A DNA stretch of 64,000 bases from Rhodobacteraceae bacterium HLUCCA12 (GCA_001314715.1 LJSV01000002.1:124001-188000); one strand, 5' to 3'; shown: positions 8,402 through 17,717, counted from the stretch's first letter. Numbers and translations are program-made. Notes: generated by a model not told the origin, from the sequence alone.

Positions 8402-9843
8402 CCCCCGACGCCACCCACGGTCAGCCCGCCGATCAGCAGGCTGGGCTGGCCAACCCCGACCGGCACCCACTGTCCGGCCTTGCCGCAATTGCCCATTCCG
8501 GGATCGAGCGCCATGTCGTTGCCGATGCCGCGCACGTTCTGCAACGCGGTCGGGCCATCGCCGATCAGCGTCGCGCCCTTGACGGGCGCCCCGATCTTGC
8601 CGTTGCGCACGCGATAGGCTTCGGTGCAGGAAAACACGAATTTGCCGCTGGTGATATCGACCTGTCCGCCGCCAAAGCCGACGGCATAAAGACCGTCGCG
8701 CAACTCGCCGATCAGGGCTTCGGGCTCGGCCTCGCCGGCCAGCATGCAGGTATTGGTCATGCGCGGCATGGGCGCATGGGCATAGCTTTCGCGCCGGCCA
8801 TTTCCGGTGGCCGCCGCCCCCATCAGCCGGGCGTTCTGACGGTCTTGCATGAACCCCACCAGGAGTCCGTCCTCGATCAGGACATTGCGGGCCGAGGGCG
8901 TGCCCTCGTCATCGATCGTGATCGAGCCGCGCCTGCCGGGAATGGTGCCGTCATCCAGCACGGTCACGCCGGGCGCGGCAACCCGCTGGCCCATGAGCCC
9001 GGCAAAGGCCGAGGTCTTCTTGCGGTTGAAATCGCCTTCCAGCCCGTGACCCACCGCCTCATGCAGCAGGATGCCGGGCCAGCCGGGCCCCAGGACCACG
9101 TCCAGAACGCCCGCAGGGGCCGGGTCGGCCGACAGGTTGACGGTGGCGATGCGCAAAGCTTCGCGTGCCACGTCCGCCCAATGGTCGGGCGCCAGAAGCG
9201 CCTTGAGCCCCGCGCGGCCCCCACCCCCCGCAGAGCCGCTTTCGCGCCGCCCGTCCTGTTCGACGATGACGGAAATGTTCAGGCGCGACATCGGCCTTAT
9301 GTCGGACAGAACGTCACCCTCGGGCCGCAGGATTACCACCTCCTGCAACGATGCCGACAGCGAGGCGGTGACCTGCACGACCCGTTTGTCCAGCCCGCGC
9401 AGGAAATCATCGATGGCGCGCAGCGTGTCGATCTTGACCGCAAATGTGGCGTCGAGAATCGGGTCGGTGTCAGGATACAGCCGTTTGTTGGTGCCGGGCG
9501 GTGGCGCGGCAAGCGTGCCGCCGCCCGCGGCCACGGCCAGACGCGCCGTCGTGGCGGCGCGGGCCACGGCTTGTTCTGTCAGATGGGTGGAATGGGCGTA
9601 TCCGGCGACCTCGCCGCGCACAGCGCGCAGTCCGAACCCTTCGCCCGCGTCGAACCCGGCCGAGCGGATACGCCCGTCGTCGAGAACCAGCGATTCGGAG
9701 CGTCGGCGTTCCAGGAACAGTTCTCCATCGTCCGCGCCATCGGTCGCCTTGCGCAGCAGCGAGAGGGCGCGTGACTGGTCCAGATCGGTTTCGAACGGGC
9801 TGAACCGGCCCGTCGCGGGACTGGCAGCATCTTCAAGCGGCAT
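8398..9843 (-). CDS. tldD: Metalloprotease TldD
   Basis: TldD, with its partner TldE/PmbA, is a zinc protease that degrades unfolded peptides and matures modified peptides such as microcins. The 481 residues match the family length. The extended zinc site HEAVGHGLEGD is at residues 261-271, with His261, Glu262 and His266. The N-terminal LDDGRIRSAG...GFGLRAV and the C-terminal GGGQVDITSGKFVFSCTEAYRV and NCGKAGQWVPVGVGQPSLLIG segments are typical. pmbA is not in this window. It is divergent from coxB, and an FNR-type box lies 28 bp upstream of its start. Confidence 0.96.
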   Translation of the reverse strand: MPLEDAASPATGRFSPFETDLDQSRALSLLRKATDGADDGELFLERRRSESLVLDDGRIRSAGFDAGEGFGLRAVRGEVAGYAHSTHLTEQAVARAATTARLAVAAGGGTLAAPPPGTNKRLYPDTDPILDATFAVKIDTLRAIDDFLRGLDKRVVQVTASLSASLQEVVILRPEGDVLSDIRPMSRLNISVIVEQDGRRESGSAGGGGRAGLKALLAPDHWADVAREALRIATVNLSADPAPAGVLDVVLGPGWPGILLHEAVGHGLEGDFNRKKTSAFAGLMGQRVAAPGVTVLDDGTIPGRRGSITIDDEGTPSARNVLIEDGLLVGFMQDRQNARLMGAAATGNGRRESYAHAPMPRMTNTCMLAGEAEPEALIGELRDGLYAVGFGGGQVDITSGKFVFSCTEAYRVRNGKIGAPVKGATLIGDGPTALQNVRGIGNDMALDPGMGNCGKAGQWVPVGVGQPSLLIGGLTVGGVGG

Positions 9844-9870
9844 GGCGATCCTTCCGGAAACTACGCGTCT

Positions 9871-9884
9871 TTGATTTGGGTCAA
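9871..9884. promoter_or_regulatory. FNR/FnrL-type box between tldD and coxB
   Basis: TTGATTTGGGTCAA matches the FNR-family consensus TTGAT-N4-RTCAA with perfect half-sites. It is 28 bp upstream of tldD and about 190 bp upstream of coxB. The position near the oxidase cluster suggests oxygen-responsive control of the aa3 oxidase or of tldD. Binding and sign of regulation are inferred. Confidence 0.6.
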
Positions 9885-10072
9885 ATGGCGGCGAACTGAC
9901 GCAGCGCCAAGACTTGTCCTGCGGATGCTAATATGGTTTTAGGTGTCTTGGAAACCGCCGATTTCCATACCTGCCGCCAAAGGAGGCCCCAAAAGGCTGC
10001 GCAGGCGTCGGGTTCGGGCGGCGGGGGGGAAGAATGACGGTCCAAGTGCCGCGTTACAAACGGGAACAACAG

Positions 10073-10960
10073 ATGAACCTTAAACAAGACCTTACCCGTC
10101 TCGTCAGCCGCGTTGCGGCGCCGGCGCTGGTTCTGGCCACGGCCGGGCAGGCGATGGCGCAGGAAACGCCCTTTCGCGGCGAACCCCGTCCCGGTGGTAT
10201 CAGTCTGCAGGACGCCGCCACATCGGTGATGAGCGAAACGGTCTGGCTGGACAACATGCTGTTGTGGATCATCACGCCGATCACGATTTTTGTCGTGGTG
10301 CTGCTGATCTGGGTGATCTTGCGGCACAACCGCCGTGTCAACCCGGTGCCGTCGCGGTTCACCCACAACTCGCCTCTGGAAGTGGCATGGACGGTGGTGC
10401 CAATCCTGATTCTGGTGTTCATCGGCTCGTTCAGCGTTCCGTCGCTCTTTCGTCAGCAGACGATGCCCGAGGCCGATGTGACGATCAAGGCGACGGGCTA
10501 TCAGTGGTACTGGGGCTATGAATACGTGGACCACGAACTTGGGTTCAACAGCTTCATGCTGCAGCGCGACGAGCTTGAGGAATTCGGCTATGAGCCGCGC
10601 CATTACCTGCTGGCGACCGATACCGCGATGGTCGTTCCGGTCGGTCAGGACATCCTTGTCCAGGTCACGGCGGCGGATGTGATTCATTCCTGGGCGGTGC
10701 CCGCATTCGGCGTCAAGCAGGATGGCGTTCCGGGCCGCCTGGCCGAACTGTGGTTCAACGTCGACGAGCCCGGTGTCTACTTCGGGCAATGTTCGGAACT
10801 GTGCGGACAGGCCCATGCCTACATGCCGATCACCGTGCGCGCGGTCCCGGAAGAGGATTATATCGCCTGGCTGGAAGACGAGGGCGCCGAGAACGTGGCA
10901 ATGGCGCCGGAATATGACCAGTATCGCGGCCCGGTCGAACTGGCCGCGGCCCGTGACTGA
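10073..10960 (+). CDS. coxB: Cytochrome c oxidase subunit II
   Basis: This subunit of the aa3-type oxidase carries the CuA centre that takes electrons from cytochrome c on the periplasmic side. It has a signal peptide ending near QAMAQ, two transmembrane helices (a first near LLWIITPITIFVVVLLI, a second near VVPILILVFIGSF), the aromatic electron-entry patch YQWYWGYEY, and the CuA ligand loop FGQCSELCGQAHAYM with the upstream HSWAVPAFG histidine. I use the ATG at 10073, which gives a normal signal peptide; an ATG at 10034 behind a G-rich stretch would add 13 residues and is possible. It is followed by ctaB after 65 bp. Confidence 0.95.
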   Translation: MNLKQDLTRLVSRVAAPALVLATAGQAMAQETPFRGEPRPGGISLQDAATSVMSETVWLDNMLLWIITPITIFVVVLLIWVILRHNRRVNPVPSRFTHNSPLEVAWTVVPILILVFIGSFSVPSLFRQQTMPEADVTIKATGYQWYWGYEYVDHELGFNSFMLQRDELEEFGYEPRHYLLATDTAMVVPVGQDILVQVTAADVIHSWAVPAFGVKQDGVPGRLAELWFNVDEPGVYFGQCSELCGQAHAYMPITVRAVPEEDYIAWLEDEGAENVAMAPEYDQYRGPVELAAARD

Positions 10961-11025
10961 GGGCTTTGGCCGGGCGCGACAGGCCATTCCGGCGTGATGC
11001 CCGCCCGACCTGAACCGAGGACGCA

Positions 11026-11991
11026 ATGACAGATATCCGTGCGGACATTGCCAGCGACGAGCCCGAAACCGGCGAGGCCGGTTTCGGCGACTTCGTCCAG
11101 CTGCTCAAGCCGCGGGTGATGTCGCTGGTGGTGTTCACCGCGCTTGTCGGGGTTCTGGTCGCGCCGGTGCGCCTGCACCCGGTCGAGGTGCTGGCCGCGA
11201 TCATCTTCATCGCGCTGGGCGCCGGGGCGTCGGGCGCGCTGAACATGTGGTGGGATGCCGATATCGACCGGCTGATGAAACGCACCGCCAAGCGCCCGAT
11301 TCCGGCCGGAACCGTCGCACCCGGCGAGGCGCTGGGCCTGGGGCTGTCGCTGTCGGGGCTGTCGGTGATCATGCTGGGGCTGGCCGCGAACTGGCTGGCC
11401 GCGGGCCTGCTGGCCTTCACGGTATTCTTCTATGCCGTCGTCTATACGATGTGGCTGAAACGCTCGACCCCGCAGAACATCGTCATCGGTGGCGCGGCCG
11501 GGGCGTTTCCGCCGATGATCGGCTGGGTGGTGGCCACGGGCCATATCGGCGTCGAGGCCGTGCTGATGTTCGCGCTGATCTTCATGTGGACGCCGCCGCA
11601 TTTCTGGTCGCTGGCGCTGTTCATGAACAGCGACTACTCCAAGGCGCGCGTGCCGATGCTGACCGTGACGCATGGCCGCGCCGTGACCCGCGCGAACATC
11701 CTTGGCTATACGCTGGCGCTGGTTCCGGTGGCCCTTGGCACCGGGTTCACGGCAATTGGCGGACCGATCTATCTGGCGGTGGCGATCGCGCTGAACGCGG
11801 TGTTCGTTCTGGGCGCGTGGCGGATCTGGTGTCGCCATGAGGCCGAGGCCGAAGCGGACGGCTATCGCACGGAAAAGCGGTTCTTTACCTTCTCGCTGGC
11901 CTATCTGTTCGGGCATTTCGCGGCATTCCTGGTCGAGGCGACGCCCTGGGCGGCGATGCTGCGCGGCCAGTTCGGCCTTTGGGGGGCATGA
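11026..11991 (+). CDS. ctaB: Heme O synthase (protoheme IX farnesyltransferase)
   Basis: CtaB attaches a farnesyl group to heme B, the first step toward heme A for the aa3 oxidase. The 321-residue UbiA-family membrane protein has the prenyl-diphosphate site NMWWDADIDRLMKRT (DxxxD) around residue 75, followed by KRPIPAG. A second conserved region is YTMWLKRSTPQNIVIGG. About nine hydrophobic segments can be picked out. It sits between coxB and the small ctaF, and its stop overlaps the tandem ATGs that begin ctaF, so translation is coupled. Heme A synthase (ctaA) is not in the window. Confidence 0.96.
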   Translation: MTDIRADIASDEPETGEAGFGDFVQLLKPRVMSLVVFTALVGVLVAPVRLHPVEVLAAIIFIALGAGASGALNMWWDADIDRLMKRTAKRPIPAGTVAPGEALGLGLSLSGLSVIMLGLAANWLAAGLLAFTVFFYAVVYTMWLKRSTPQNIVIGGAAGAFPPMIGWVVATGHIGVEAVLMFALIFMWTPPHFWSLALFMNSDYSKARVPMLTVTHGRAVTRANILGYTLALVPVALGTGFTAIGGPIYLAVAIALNAVFVLGAWRIWCRHEAEAEADGYRTEKRFFTFSLAYLFGHFAAFLVEATPWAAMLRGQFGLWGA

Positions 11992-12197
11992 TGGCGATCA
12001 CGCGCGATCACGAATTGCACAAGCGCCGGCTGGGCCGCAATGTCGGCGTCGGCCTGGCGCTGGTGGCGTTCATCATGCTGGTGTTTGGCCTGACCGTCGC
12101 CAAGGTTCAGCGCGGCGGCTCGGTCGAAGGATACGATCACGGCTACCGCCCCGGCATGGACCCGGCGGCGCAGGAAACCACGCGGGGTGAGGAATGA
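11988..12197 (+). CDS. ctaF: Small cytochrome oxidase assembly membrane protein (CtaF/CoxF-like)
   Basis: A 69-residue protein with one transmembrane helix (VGVGLALVAFIMLVFGLTVAKV) preceded by a charged ELHKRRLGRN segment. Small proteins with this N-terminal pattern lie between ctaB and ctaG in Rhodobacterales and Paracoccus, where they are annotated as CtaF or CoxF-like. It begins at tandem ATGs (11988 and 11991) that overlap the ctaB stop, and its own stop overlaps the ctaG start, so both junctions indicate coupled translation. Its biochemical role is not established from sequence. Confidence 0.8.
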   Translation: MMAITRDHELHKRRLGRNVGVGLALVAFIMLVFGLTVAKVQRGGSVEGYDHGYRPGMDPAAQETTRGEE

Positions 12198-12787
12198 TTG
12201 GCTGGTGGCGGCGCCTGAGTGACAACCAGCGCACGGCCGCACAGGCCGTGGGCGTTGTCGTGTTCATGGCCGGCATGGGCTGGGCGGCGGTGCCGCTTTA
12301 CGATCTGTTCTGCCGCGTGACCGGGTATGGCGGCACCACGCAACTGGGCGCAGGGTCCGAACGGGTTCTGGACCAGACGGTGCGCATCCGGTTCGATGCA
12401 TCCACCGTGCGCGATTTCCCGTGGGAGTTCCGACCGGTCGAACGCACGATGGACTTGCGCCTGGGCGAAACCGGCATGGCGTTCTATGAGGCCTACAACC
12501 CGACCGACGAGCCGGTCGCAGGAACTGCAAGCTACAATGTCACCCCATATGCGGCGGGCCTCTATTTCATCAAGATCGACTGTTTCTGCTTTGAATACCA
12601 GGTCTTGCAGCCGGGCGAGCGGGTTCAGATGCCGGTCACGTTCTATGTCGATCCGGAAATGCTGGATGATATGGATGCGCGGGACACGCATACGATTACC
12701 CTGTCATACACCTTCCACCCGACCGAGATTCCGCAAGACGATCTGGCCGCGCTTGCGCGGCCTCAACCGGATGGCGAGACCAACTGA
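12194..12787 (+). CDS. ctaG: Cytochrome c oxidase assembly protein CtaG (Cox11)
   Basis: CtaG/Cox11 is a copper chaperone that builds the CuB centre of subunit I. The 197-residue protein has an N-terminal membrane anchor (about 15-35, ending VPLYDLFCRVTGYGG, the family signature) and a periplasmic beta-sandwich domain with the copper-binding CFCFE motif (KIDCFCFEYQVLQPGE). The start ATG overlaps the upstream stop (ATGA at 12194-12197). It is followed 78 bp later by coxC. The target subunit, CoxA, must be encoded outside this window. Confidence 0.96.
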   Translation: MIGWWRRLSDNQRTAAQAVGVVVFMAGMGWAAVPLYDLFCRVTGYGGTTQLGAGSERVLDQTVRIRFDASTVRDFPWEFRPVERTMDLRLGETGMAFYEAYNPTDEPVAGTASYNVTPYAAGLYFIKIDCFCFEYQVLQPGERVQMPVTFYVDPEMLDDMDARDTHTITLSYTFHPTEIPQDDLAALARPQPDGETN

Positions 12788-12865
12788 AACCGGCGCCCGC
12801 GCGGCACCGGCATAACAAGAGGCCGCGCAGGCGGCGCACTAGGGAAAGTCTGAGGGAACCCAACA

Positions 12866-13672
12866 ATGGCGCACGAAAAGAACCACGACTATCACATCCT
12901 GCCGCCGTCGATCTGGCCTTTCATCGGCGCGCTTTCAGGCTTCACCATGCTGGTGGGTGCCGTCCTGTGGATGAACGACATGGGGCCCTGGATCTTCATG
13001 ATGGGGATCGTGGGCGTTCTTTACGTCATGTACGCCTGGTGGAGCGATATTGTCGTCGAAAGCCACAGCGGCGACCACACGCCCGTAGTGAGCATCGGTC
13101 TGCGCTATGGTTTCATCCTGTTCATCATCTCCGAGGTGATGTTCTTCGCAGCCTGGTTCTGGAGCTTTTTCAAGCACGCCCTTTATCCCATGCACCCCGA
13201 TGGCCTCAGCCCGGCCGTTGACGGGGTCTTCCCGCCCTCCGGGATCGAGATTTTCGACCCCTGGCACCTGCCGCTGATCAACACGCTGATCCTGCTGCTT
13301 TCGGGCTGTGCTGCGACCTGGGCGCACCACGCGATCGTGCATGAGAACAACCGCAGGGATCTGAAGAACGGCCTTCTGATCGCGGTGGTTCTGGGGGTGA
13401 TCTTCACCATTCTGCAAGCTTACGAATATACCCATGCGGGTTTCGGCTTTGCCGGAAACATCTATGGCGCCAACTTCTTCATGGCGACGGGCTTTCACGG
13501 CGCGCATGTGATCATCGGCACGATCTTCCTGTTCATCTGCTACCTGCGCGCACGCGCCGGGCATTTCACGCCCGAACGCCATGTCGGCCTTGAGGCCGCG
13601 GCCTGGTACTGGCACTTCGTCGATGTGGTCTGGCTGTTCCTGTTCGCGGCGATCTACGTCTGGGGGCAGTGA
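12866..13672 (+). CDS. coxC: Cytochrome c oxidase subunit III
   Basis: Subunit III of the aa3 oxidase has seven transmembrane helices and stabilises proton uptake. The 268 residues begin [19 protein letters not shown], a very typical start. They include [17 protein letters not shown], the tract with the conserved glutamate, and end with [21 protein letters not shown]. It is the last oxidase subunit gene of the cluster. A strong terminator hairpin lies 36 bp downstream, so surf1 and later genes may have their own promoter or rely on read-through. Confidence 0.96.
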   Translation: MAHEKNHDYHILPPSIWPFIGALSGFTMLVGAVLWMNDMGPWIFMMGIVGVLYVMYAWWSDIVVESHSGDHTPVVSIGLRYGFILFIISEVMFFAAWFWSFFKHALYPMHPDGLSPAVDGVFPPSGIEIFDPWHLPLINTLILLLSGCAATWAHHAIVHENNRRDLKNGLLIAVVLGVIFTILQAYEYTHAGFGFAGNIYGANFFMATGFHGAHVIIGTIFLFICYLRARAGHFTPERHVGLEAAAWYWHFVDVVWLFLFAAIYVWGQ

Positions 13673-13707
13673 GCCGACATGACCGCATCGCTTGGGGCGA
13701 TGCGCCG

Positions 13708-13741
13708 GGCGGGGGGCTGACGGGCCCCCCGCCTCAGTTTT
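13708..13741 (+). terminator. Rho-independent terminator after coxC
   Basis: A perfect 10-bp GC stem (GGCGGGGGGC / GCCCCCCGCC) with loop TGACGG is followed by TCAGTTTTG. It is the clearest intrinsic terminator in the window and closes the oxidase operon 36 bp after coxC. Confidence 0.8.
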
Positions 13742-13785
13742 GTGGGGGCCATGTTGGGCATTAGGAAACGGGGGCATAGGCGCGG

Positions 13786-14463
13786 ATGGCCAGGCTGATC
13801 CTTCCATTGGTGTTCGGCGTTGCCGGGGTCGCGGTGCTGATGTCGCTGGGCTTTTGGCAGCTTTCGCGGCTTGAGGAAAAGCAGGCCGTCATCGCCGAGA
13901 TCGCGGCGCGCATCGGCGACGACCCGGTTGCCCTGCCCCAGGCACCCGAACCCGAAGACGACCGCTATCTGCCCGTGCGGGCCGAGGGGCGCTATACCGG
14001 GGACGTCGCGCATGTGCTGTCAAGCCAGCGCGAACAGGGGGCCGGCAGCCGGGTCATCGCGGTATTTGAAACCCGCGCGGGGCGCCGGGTTCTGGTGGAT
14101 CGGGGCTTCATGCCCGACGCCGCGCGGCCCGGCGCGGATTTTGGCAGTGACCCTTTAGCGGTGACGGGAAACCTGCACTGGCCGCGCGATGCGACATCCT
14201 CGACCCCTGAACCGGACCTGGAGCGCGGTCTGTGGTTCTCGCGCGAGGTGGCGCCGCTGGCGCGCAATCTTGAGACCGAGCCCTTGATGATCGTGGCCCG
14301 CGAAGACGGCGCGTCCGTGCCCGGCCTGACTACGATGCCGGTCACGACGATCGACATTCGCAACGATCATCTGGAATACGCCATCACCTGGTTTCTGTTG
14401 GCCCTTGTCTGGGCGGGGATGACAGGGTTTCTTCTGTGGCGTATCAGGCGCGGAACGGCCTGA
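13786..14463 (+). CDS. surf1: SURF1 family cytochrome oxidase assembly protein
   Basis: SURF1 helps insert heme A into oxidase subunit I. The 225-residue protein has the two-helix topology of the family, with one helix at each end. The N-terminal one carries the signature LGFWQLSRLEEKQ, and the C-terminal helix follows HLEYAITWFLLALVWAGM. The periplasmic region contains YLPVRAEGRYTG and a VDRGFMPDA segment. It follows coxC after a terminator and is separated by only 10 bp from thrC. Family membership is clear; the gene name is the generic one. Confidence 0.93.
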   Translation: MARLILPLVFGVAGVAVLMSLGFWQLSRLEEKQAVIAEIAARIGDDPVALPQAPEPEDDRYLPVRAEGRYTGDVAHVLSSQREQGAGSRVIAVFETRAGRRVLVDRGFMPDAARPGADFGSDPLAVTGNLHWPRDATSSTPEPDLERGLWFSREVAPLARNLETEPLMIVAREDGASVPGLTTMPVTTIDIRNDHLEYAITWFLLALVWAGMTGFLLWRIRRGTA

Positions 14464-14473
14464 AGGAGTGCGC

Positions 14474-15862
14474 ATGCAGTACATATCGACCCGGGGCGCG
14501 GCGCCCGAACTGGACTTCGAACAGGCCATGCTGACCGGTCTGGCGCGTGACGGCGGCCTTTACGTGCCCGCAAGCGTGCCGCAGATGGATCACGCAGAGA
14601 TCGCGGCCCTGGCAGGCAAAAGCTACGAGGAGATCGCCTTTCAGGTCATGCGCCCCTTTGTCGGCGATGCGTTCGATGCGACGCAGTTTCGCAGACTGAT
14701 CGAACGGGCCTATGCCGGTTTCGGCCATCCCGCGCGCGCGCCGCTGCGTCAGCTTGGCCCGAATCATTTTCTGCTTGAGCTGTTTCACGGGCCGACGCTG
14801 GCGTTCAAGGATTTCGCGATGCAACTGATCGGCCAGTTGTTCCAGGCCGCGCTTTCGCGGTCGGGGCAGCGGGTGACGATCGTGGGCGCAACCTCGGGCG
14901 ATACAGGATCGGCGGCGATCGAGGCGTTCAAGGGCCTTGCCAATGTCGATGTGTTCATCCTGTTCCCGCACGGCCGCGTGTCCGAGGTGCAGCGCCGCCA
15001 GATGACCACCCCGGACGAGCCGAACGTGCATGCCATCGCCGTGGACGGCGATTTCGACACCTGCCAGGCACTGTTGAAGGACATGTTCAACGATTTCGCG
15101 TTTCGTGAACGGGTCGGGCTGGCGGGCGTCAACAGCATCAACTGGGCAAGGGTTCTGGCGCAGGTCGTCTATTATTTCTCGGCCGCCGTTTCGCTGGGCG
15201 CGCCGCACCGCGCGGTCAGCTTCACGGTGCCGACCGGGAACTTCGGCGACATCTTCGCCGGCTATATCGCGCGTCAGATGGGTCTGCCGATCGAGCGGCT
15301 GGTGATCGCCACCAACCAGAATGATATTCTGCACCGCTGCCTTGAAACGGGCGAATACCGCACCGAGTCGGTGCAGCCGTCGATCAGCCCCTCGATGGAT
15401 ATTCAGGTTTCGTCCAATTTCGAACGCGCGCTCTTTGATGCCTATGGCCGCGACGGCCGCGCCGTTGCCCTGCTGATGGAGGAATTGAAACAGGACGGGC
15501 GGTTCACGGTCAGCCAGGGCGCGCTGGAAACGCTGCGCGCGACCTTCGCCTCGGGCCGTGTGGATGAGGACGCAACGCGCGCCGCCATCGCGCGCTACCA
15601 GCGCGAGACCGGCGAGATCCTGTGCCCGCATTCGGCGGTGGGCGCGGCCGTCGCCGAGACGTTTCAGGGGGCCACACCCATGGTCACGCTGGCCACGGCG
15701 CACCCGGCCAAGTTTCCCGACGCGGTCGAAGCGGCGACCGGCATTCGCCCGTCCCTGCCGCCCCGCATGTCGGATCTGTTCGAACGGGCCGAGCGCGTCA
15801 CGCGCATGGCCAATGACCGGCAGGCGCTTCAGGCGCTGATCCTGGAACGGACGGGGGCGTGA
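14474..15862 (+). CDS. thrC: Threonine synthase
   Basis: This PLP enzyme converts O-phosphohomoserine to threonine. The 462-residue protein begins MQYISTRG, as usual for this long (class I) form. It carries the PLP lysine Lys112 in FHGPTLAFKDFAMQ and the phosphate-binding GATSGDTGSAAIEAF. The C-terminal region HSAVGAAVAE and TAHPAKFPDAVE is typical. I chose the ATG at 14474 because AAGGAG ends 5 nt upstream; the in-frame GTG at 14468 overlaps that site. Its stop overlaps the start of the M16 peptidase gene, an order conserved in Rhodobacterales. Confidence 0.97.
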   Translation: MQYISTRGAAPELDFEQAMLTGLARDGGLYVPASVPQMDHAEIAALAGKSYEEIAFQVMRPFVGDAFDATQFRRLIERAYAGFGHPARAPLRQLGPNHFLLELFHGPTLAFKDFAMQLIGQLFQAALSRSGQRVTIVGATSGDTGSAAIEAFKGLANVDVFILFPHGRVSEVQRRQMTTPDEPNVHAIAVDGDFDTCQALLKDMFNDFAFRERVGLAGVNSINWARVLAQVVYYFSAAVSLGAPHRAVSFTVPTGNFGDIFAGYIARQMGLPIERLVIATNQNDILHRCLETGEYRTESVQPSISPSMDIQVSSNFERALFDAYGRDGRAVALLMEELKQDGRFTVSQGALETLRATFASGRVDEDATRAAIARYQRETGEILCPHSAVGAAVAETFQGATPMVTLATAHPAKFPDAVEAATGIRPSLPPRMSDLFERAERVTRMANDRQALQALILERTGA

Positions 15863-17121
15863 TGGTCAGGGTCACGACGCTTGCCAACGGCTTTCGCATC
15901 GTCAGCGAGACGATGCCGGGCCTGGCCTCAGCCGCCGTGGGCGTCTGGGTTCAGGCCGGGGCGCGCCACGAACGCGCCGAACAGAACGGGATCGCGCATT
16001 TTCTGGAACACATGGCCTTCAAGGGCACTCGGACGCGCAGCGCGCTGCGCATCGCCGAGGAAATCGAGGATGTCGGCGGCTATATCAACGCCTATACCAG
16101 CCGCGAAACGACAGCGTATTTTGCCCGCGTCTTGCAGGCCGATGTGCCGCTGGCGGTCGATGTCGTGGCCGATATCGTGCTGAACCCCGCGTTCGAGCCG
16201 CGCGAGATCGAGATCGAGCGGCATGTGATCTTGCAAGAGATCGGCCAGACGCTGGACACACCCGATGACGTGATCTTTGACTGGTTGCAAGAGGCCAGCT
16301 ATCCAGAGCAGCCCCTGGGCCGCCCGATCCTGGGGCCGGCCGATCGCATCGCGCGCTATGGCCAGGACGATCTGCGCGGTTTCGTCGGCAGCCATTACGG
16401 CCCTGGGCAGATGATCCTGGCCGCGGCGGGGGCGGTGGATCACGACCAGCTTGTCAAACTGGCCGAACGGTATTTCGGCGATCTGAAAGCGTTTGCGATG
16501 CCGGACGCCGAACCGGCCCGTTTCGATTGTGGCGAACGGCGGGTGATCAAGGATCTGGAACAGGCGCATGTCGCGCTGGCCATCGAGGGGCCGGCCTTTC
16601 GCCACCGCGACGTGTTTACCGCCCAGATCTTCGCAGGGATTCTGGGCGGCGGCATGTCTTCGCGCCTGTTTCAGAAACTGCGCGAGGAAAAGGGGCTCTG
16701 CTATACGACCTTTGCGCAGGCGGGCGCGCATGACGATACCGGCTCGATCACCATCTATGCCGGCACCGGCCCTGACGAGGTGTCGGATCTGGCAACGCTG
16801 ACCATCGACGAGATTCGCCGCACCGCCTCGGATGTGAGCGAGGCCGAACTGAACCGGGCGCGCACACAGATGAAGGCCGGTCTGCTGATGGGGCTTGAAG
16901 GTCCCAGCGCGCGCGCCGAACGCCTGGCGCGATTGCTGGCAATCTGGGATCGGGTGCCCAGCGTCGATGAAGCCGTCGCGCGTATCGACGCCGTCGATCT
17001 GGCGACGATTCGCGCCTATGCCGAACGCACCGTCAGCGAGGCGCGGCTGGCAATGGCGCTCTATGGTCCGGTGGGGGATGCGCCCGAACTGGGGGCGCTG
17101 CGCGACAGGCTGGTTGCGTGA
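15862..17121 (+). CDS. M16 family zinc metallopeptidase (mitochondrial processing peptidase-like)
   Basis: A 419-residue M16B peptidase related to the mitochondrial processing peptidase beta subunit. The inverted zinc motif HFLEH is at residues 46-50 (His46, Glu49, His50), in the fuller family context GIAHFLEHMAFKGT. A downstream EEIEDVGGYINAYTSRE is typical, and the second half contains GGGMSSRLFQKLREEKGLCY, the glycine-rich loop of M16 enzymes. It starts at an ATG overlapping the thrC stop, and its own stop overlaps the next gene, so thrC, this gene and the GNAT are co-translated. The physiological substrate is not known from sequence. Confidence 0.93.
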   Translation: MVRVTTLANGFRIVSETMPGLASAAVGVWVQAGARHERAEQNGIAHFLEHMAFKGTRTRSALRIAEEIEDVGGYINAYTSRETTAYFARVLQADVPLAVDVVADIVLNPAFEPREIEIERHVILQEIGQTLDTPDDVIFDWLQEASYPEQPLGRPILGPADRIARYGQDDLRGFVGSHYGPGQMILAAAGAVDHDQLVKLAERYFGDLKAFAMPDAEPARFDCGERRVIKDLEQAHVALAIEGPAFRHRDVFTAQIFAGILGGGMSSRLFQKLREEKGLCYTTFAQAGAHDDTGSITIYAGTGPDEVSDLATLTIDEIRRTASDVSEAELNRARTQMKAGLLMGLEGPSARAERLARLLAIWDRVPSVDEAVARIDAVDLATIRAYAERTVSEARLAMALYGPVGDAPELGALRDRLVA

Positions 17122-17717
17122 TGCTGGGCTGGTCGCTGACACCCAGACGCAAATTCCGGATCGAAACCGAACGAATGGTGTTGCGCCTGCCCGCGCATCA
17201 GGATTTCCGGCAGTGGACGGGGCTGCGCGCGGCCAGCGCCTCGTTTCTGATGCCGTGGGAGCCGACATGGTCCACCGATCATCTGACGCGGCGCTCGTTC
17301 ACGAACCGCGTGCACTGGGCATCGCGGGCGGCGGTTCAGGGAACGGCGCTGCCGTTGTTTCTGACCCTGCGCGGCGATGACACGCTGTTGGGCGCGATCA
17401 CGCTCGATCAGATCCGGCGCGGGCCGGCGCAGGCCGCCACCATCGGCTACTGGATCGGACAGCCCCATGCCCGGCAGGGATATATGCGCGAGGCCATTCG
17501 CGCGGTGGTCCACCACGCCTTTACCGAGATGAACCTGAGCCGGATCGAGGCTGCCTGCCTGCCCGAAAACGCCGCCTCGCGCGGGGTGCTGGAACGATCG
17601 GGCTTCAAGTATGAGGGGGTGGCGCAAAGCTATCTCCAGATCAATGGCCGCTGGCGCAACCATGTGCTTTACGCCAATCTGCGGATGGACCGGCGCGGCC
17701 GCACGGACGCGGGATAG
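17121..17717 (+). CDS. GNAT N-acetyltransferase (RimJ/RimL type)
   Basis: This 198-residue acetyltransferase belongs to the RimJ/RimL branch, which acetylates N-termini of ribosomal proteins or related amines. Visible features are RIETERMVLRLPAHQDF at the start, the acetyl-CoA loop region IGYWIGQPHARQGYMREA and the C-terminal IEAACLPENAASRGVLERSGF. The ATG overlaps the stop of the M16 peptidase gene by one base. The exact substrate cannot be told from sequence; RimJ is the nearest annotated type. Confidence 0.88.
   Translation: MLGWSLTPRRKFRIETERMVLRLPAHQDFRQWTGLRAASASFLMPWEPTWSTDHLTRRSFTNRVHWASRAAVQGTALPLFLTLRGDDTLLGAITLDQIRRGPAQAATIGYWIGQPHARQGYMREAIRAVVHHAFTEMNLSRIEAACLPENAASRGVLERSGFKYEGVAQSYLQINGRWRNHVLYANLRMDRRGRTDAG

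Noticed and set aside
9901-9934. TTGTCC...TAATAT as a coxB promoter
   Set aside because: The spacing between the two hexamers is only 9 bp, too short for a sigma-70 promoter.
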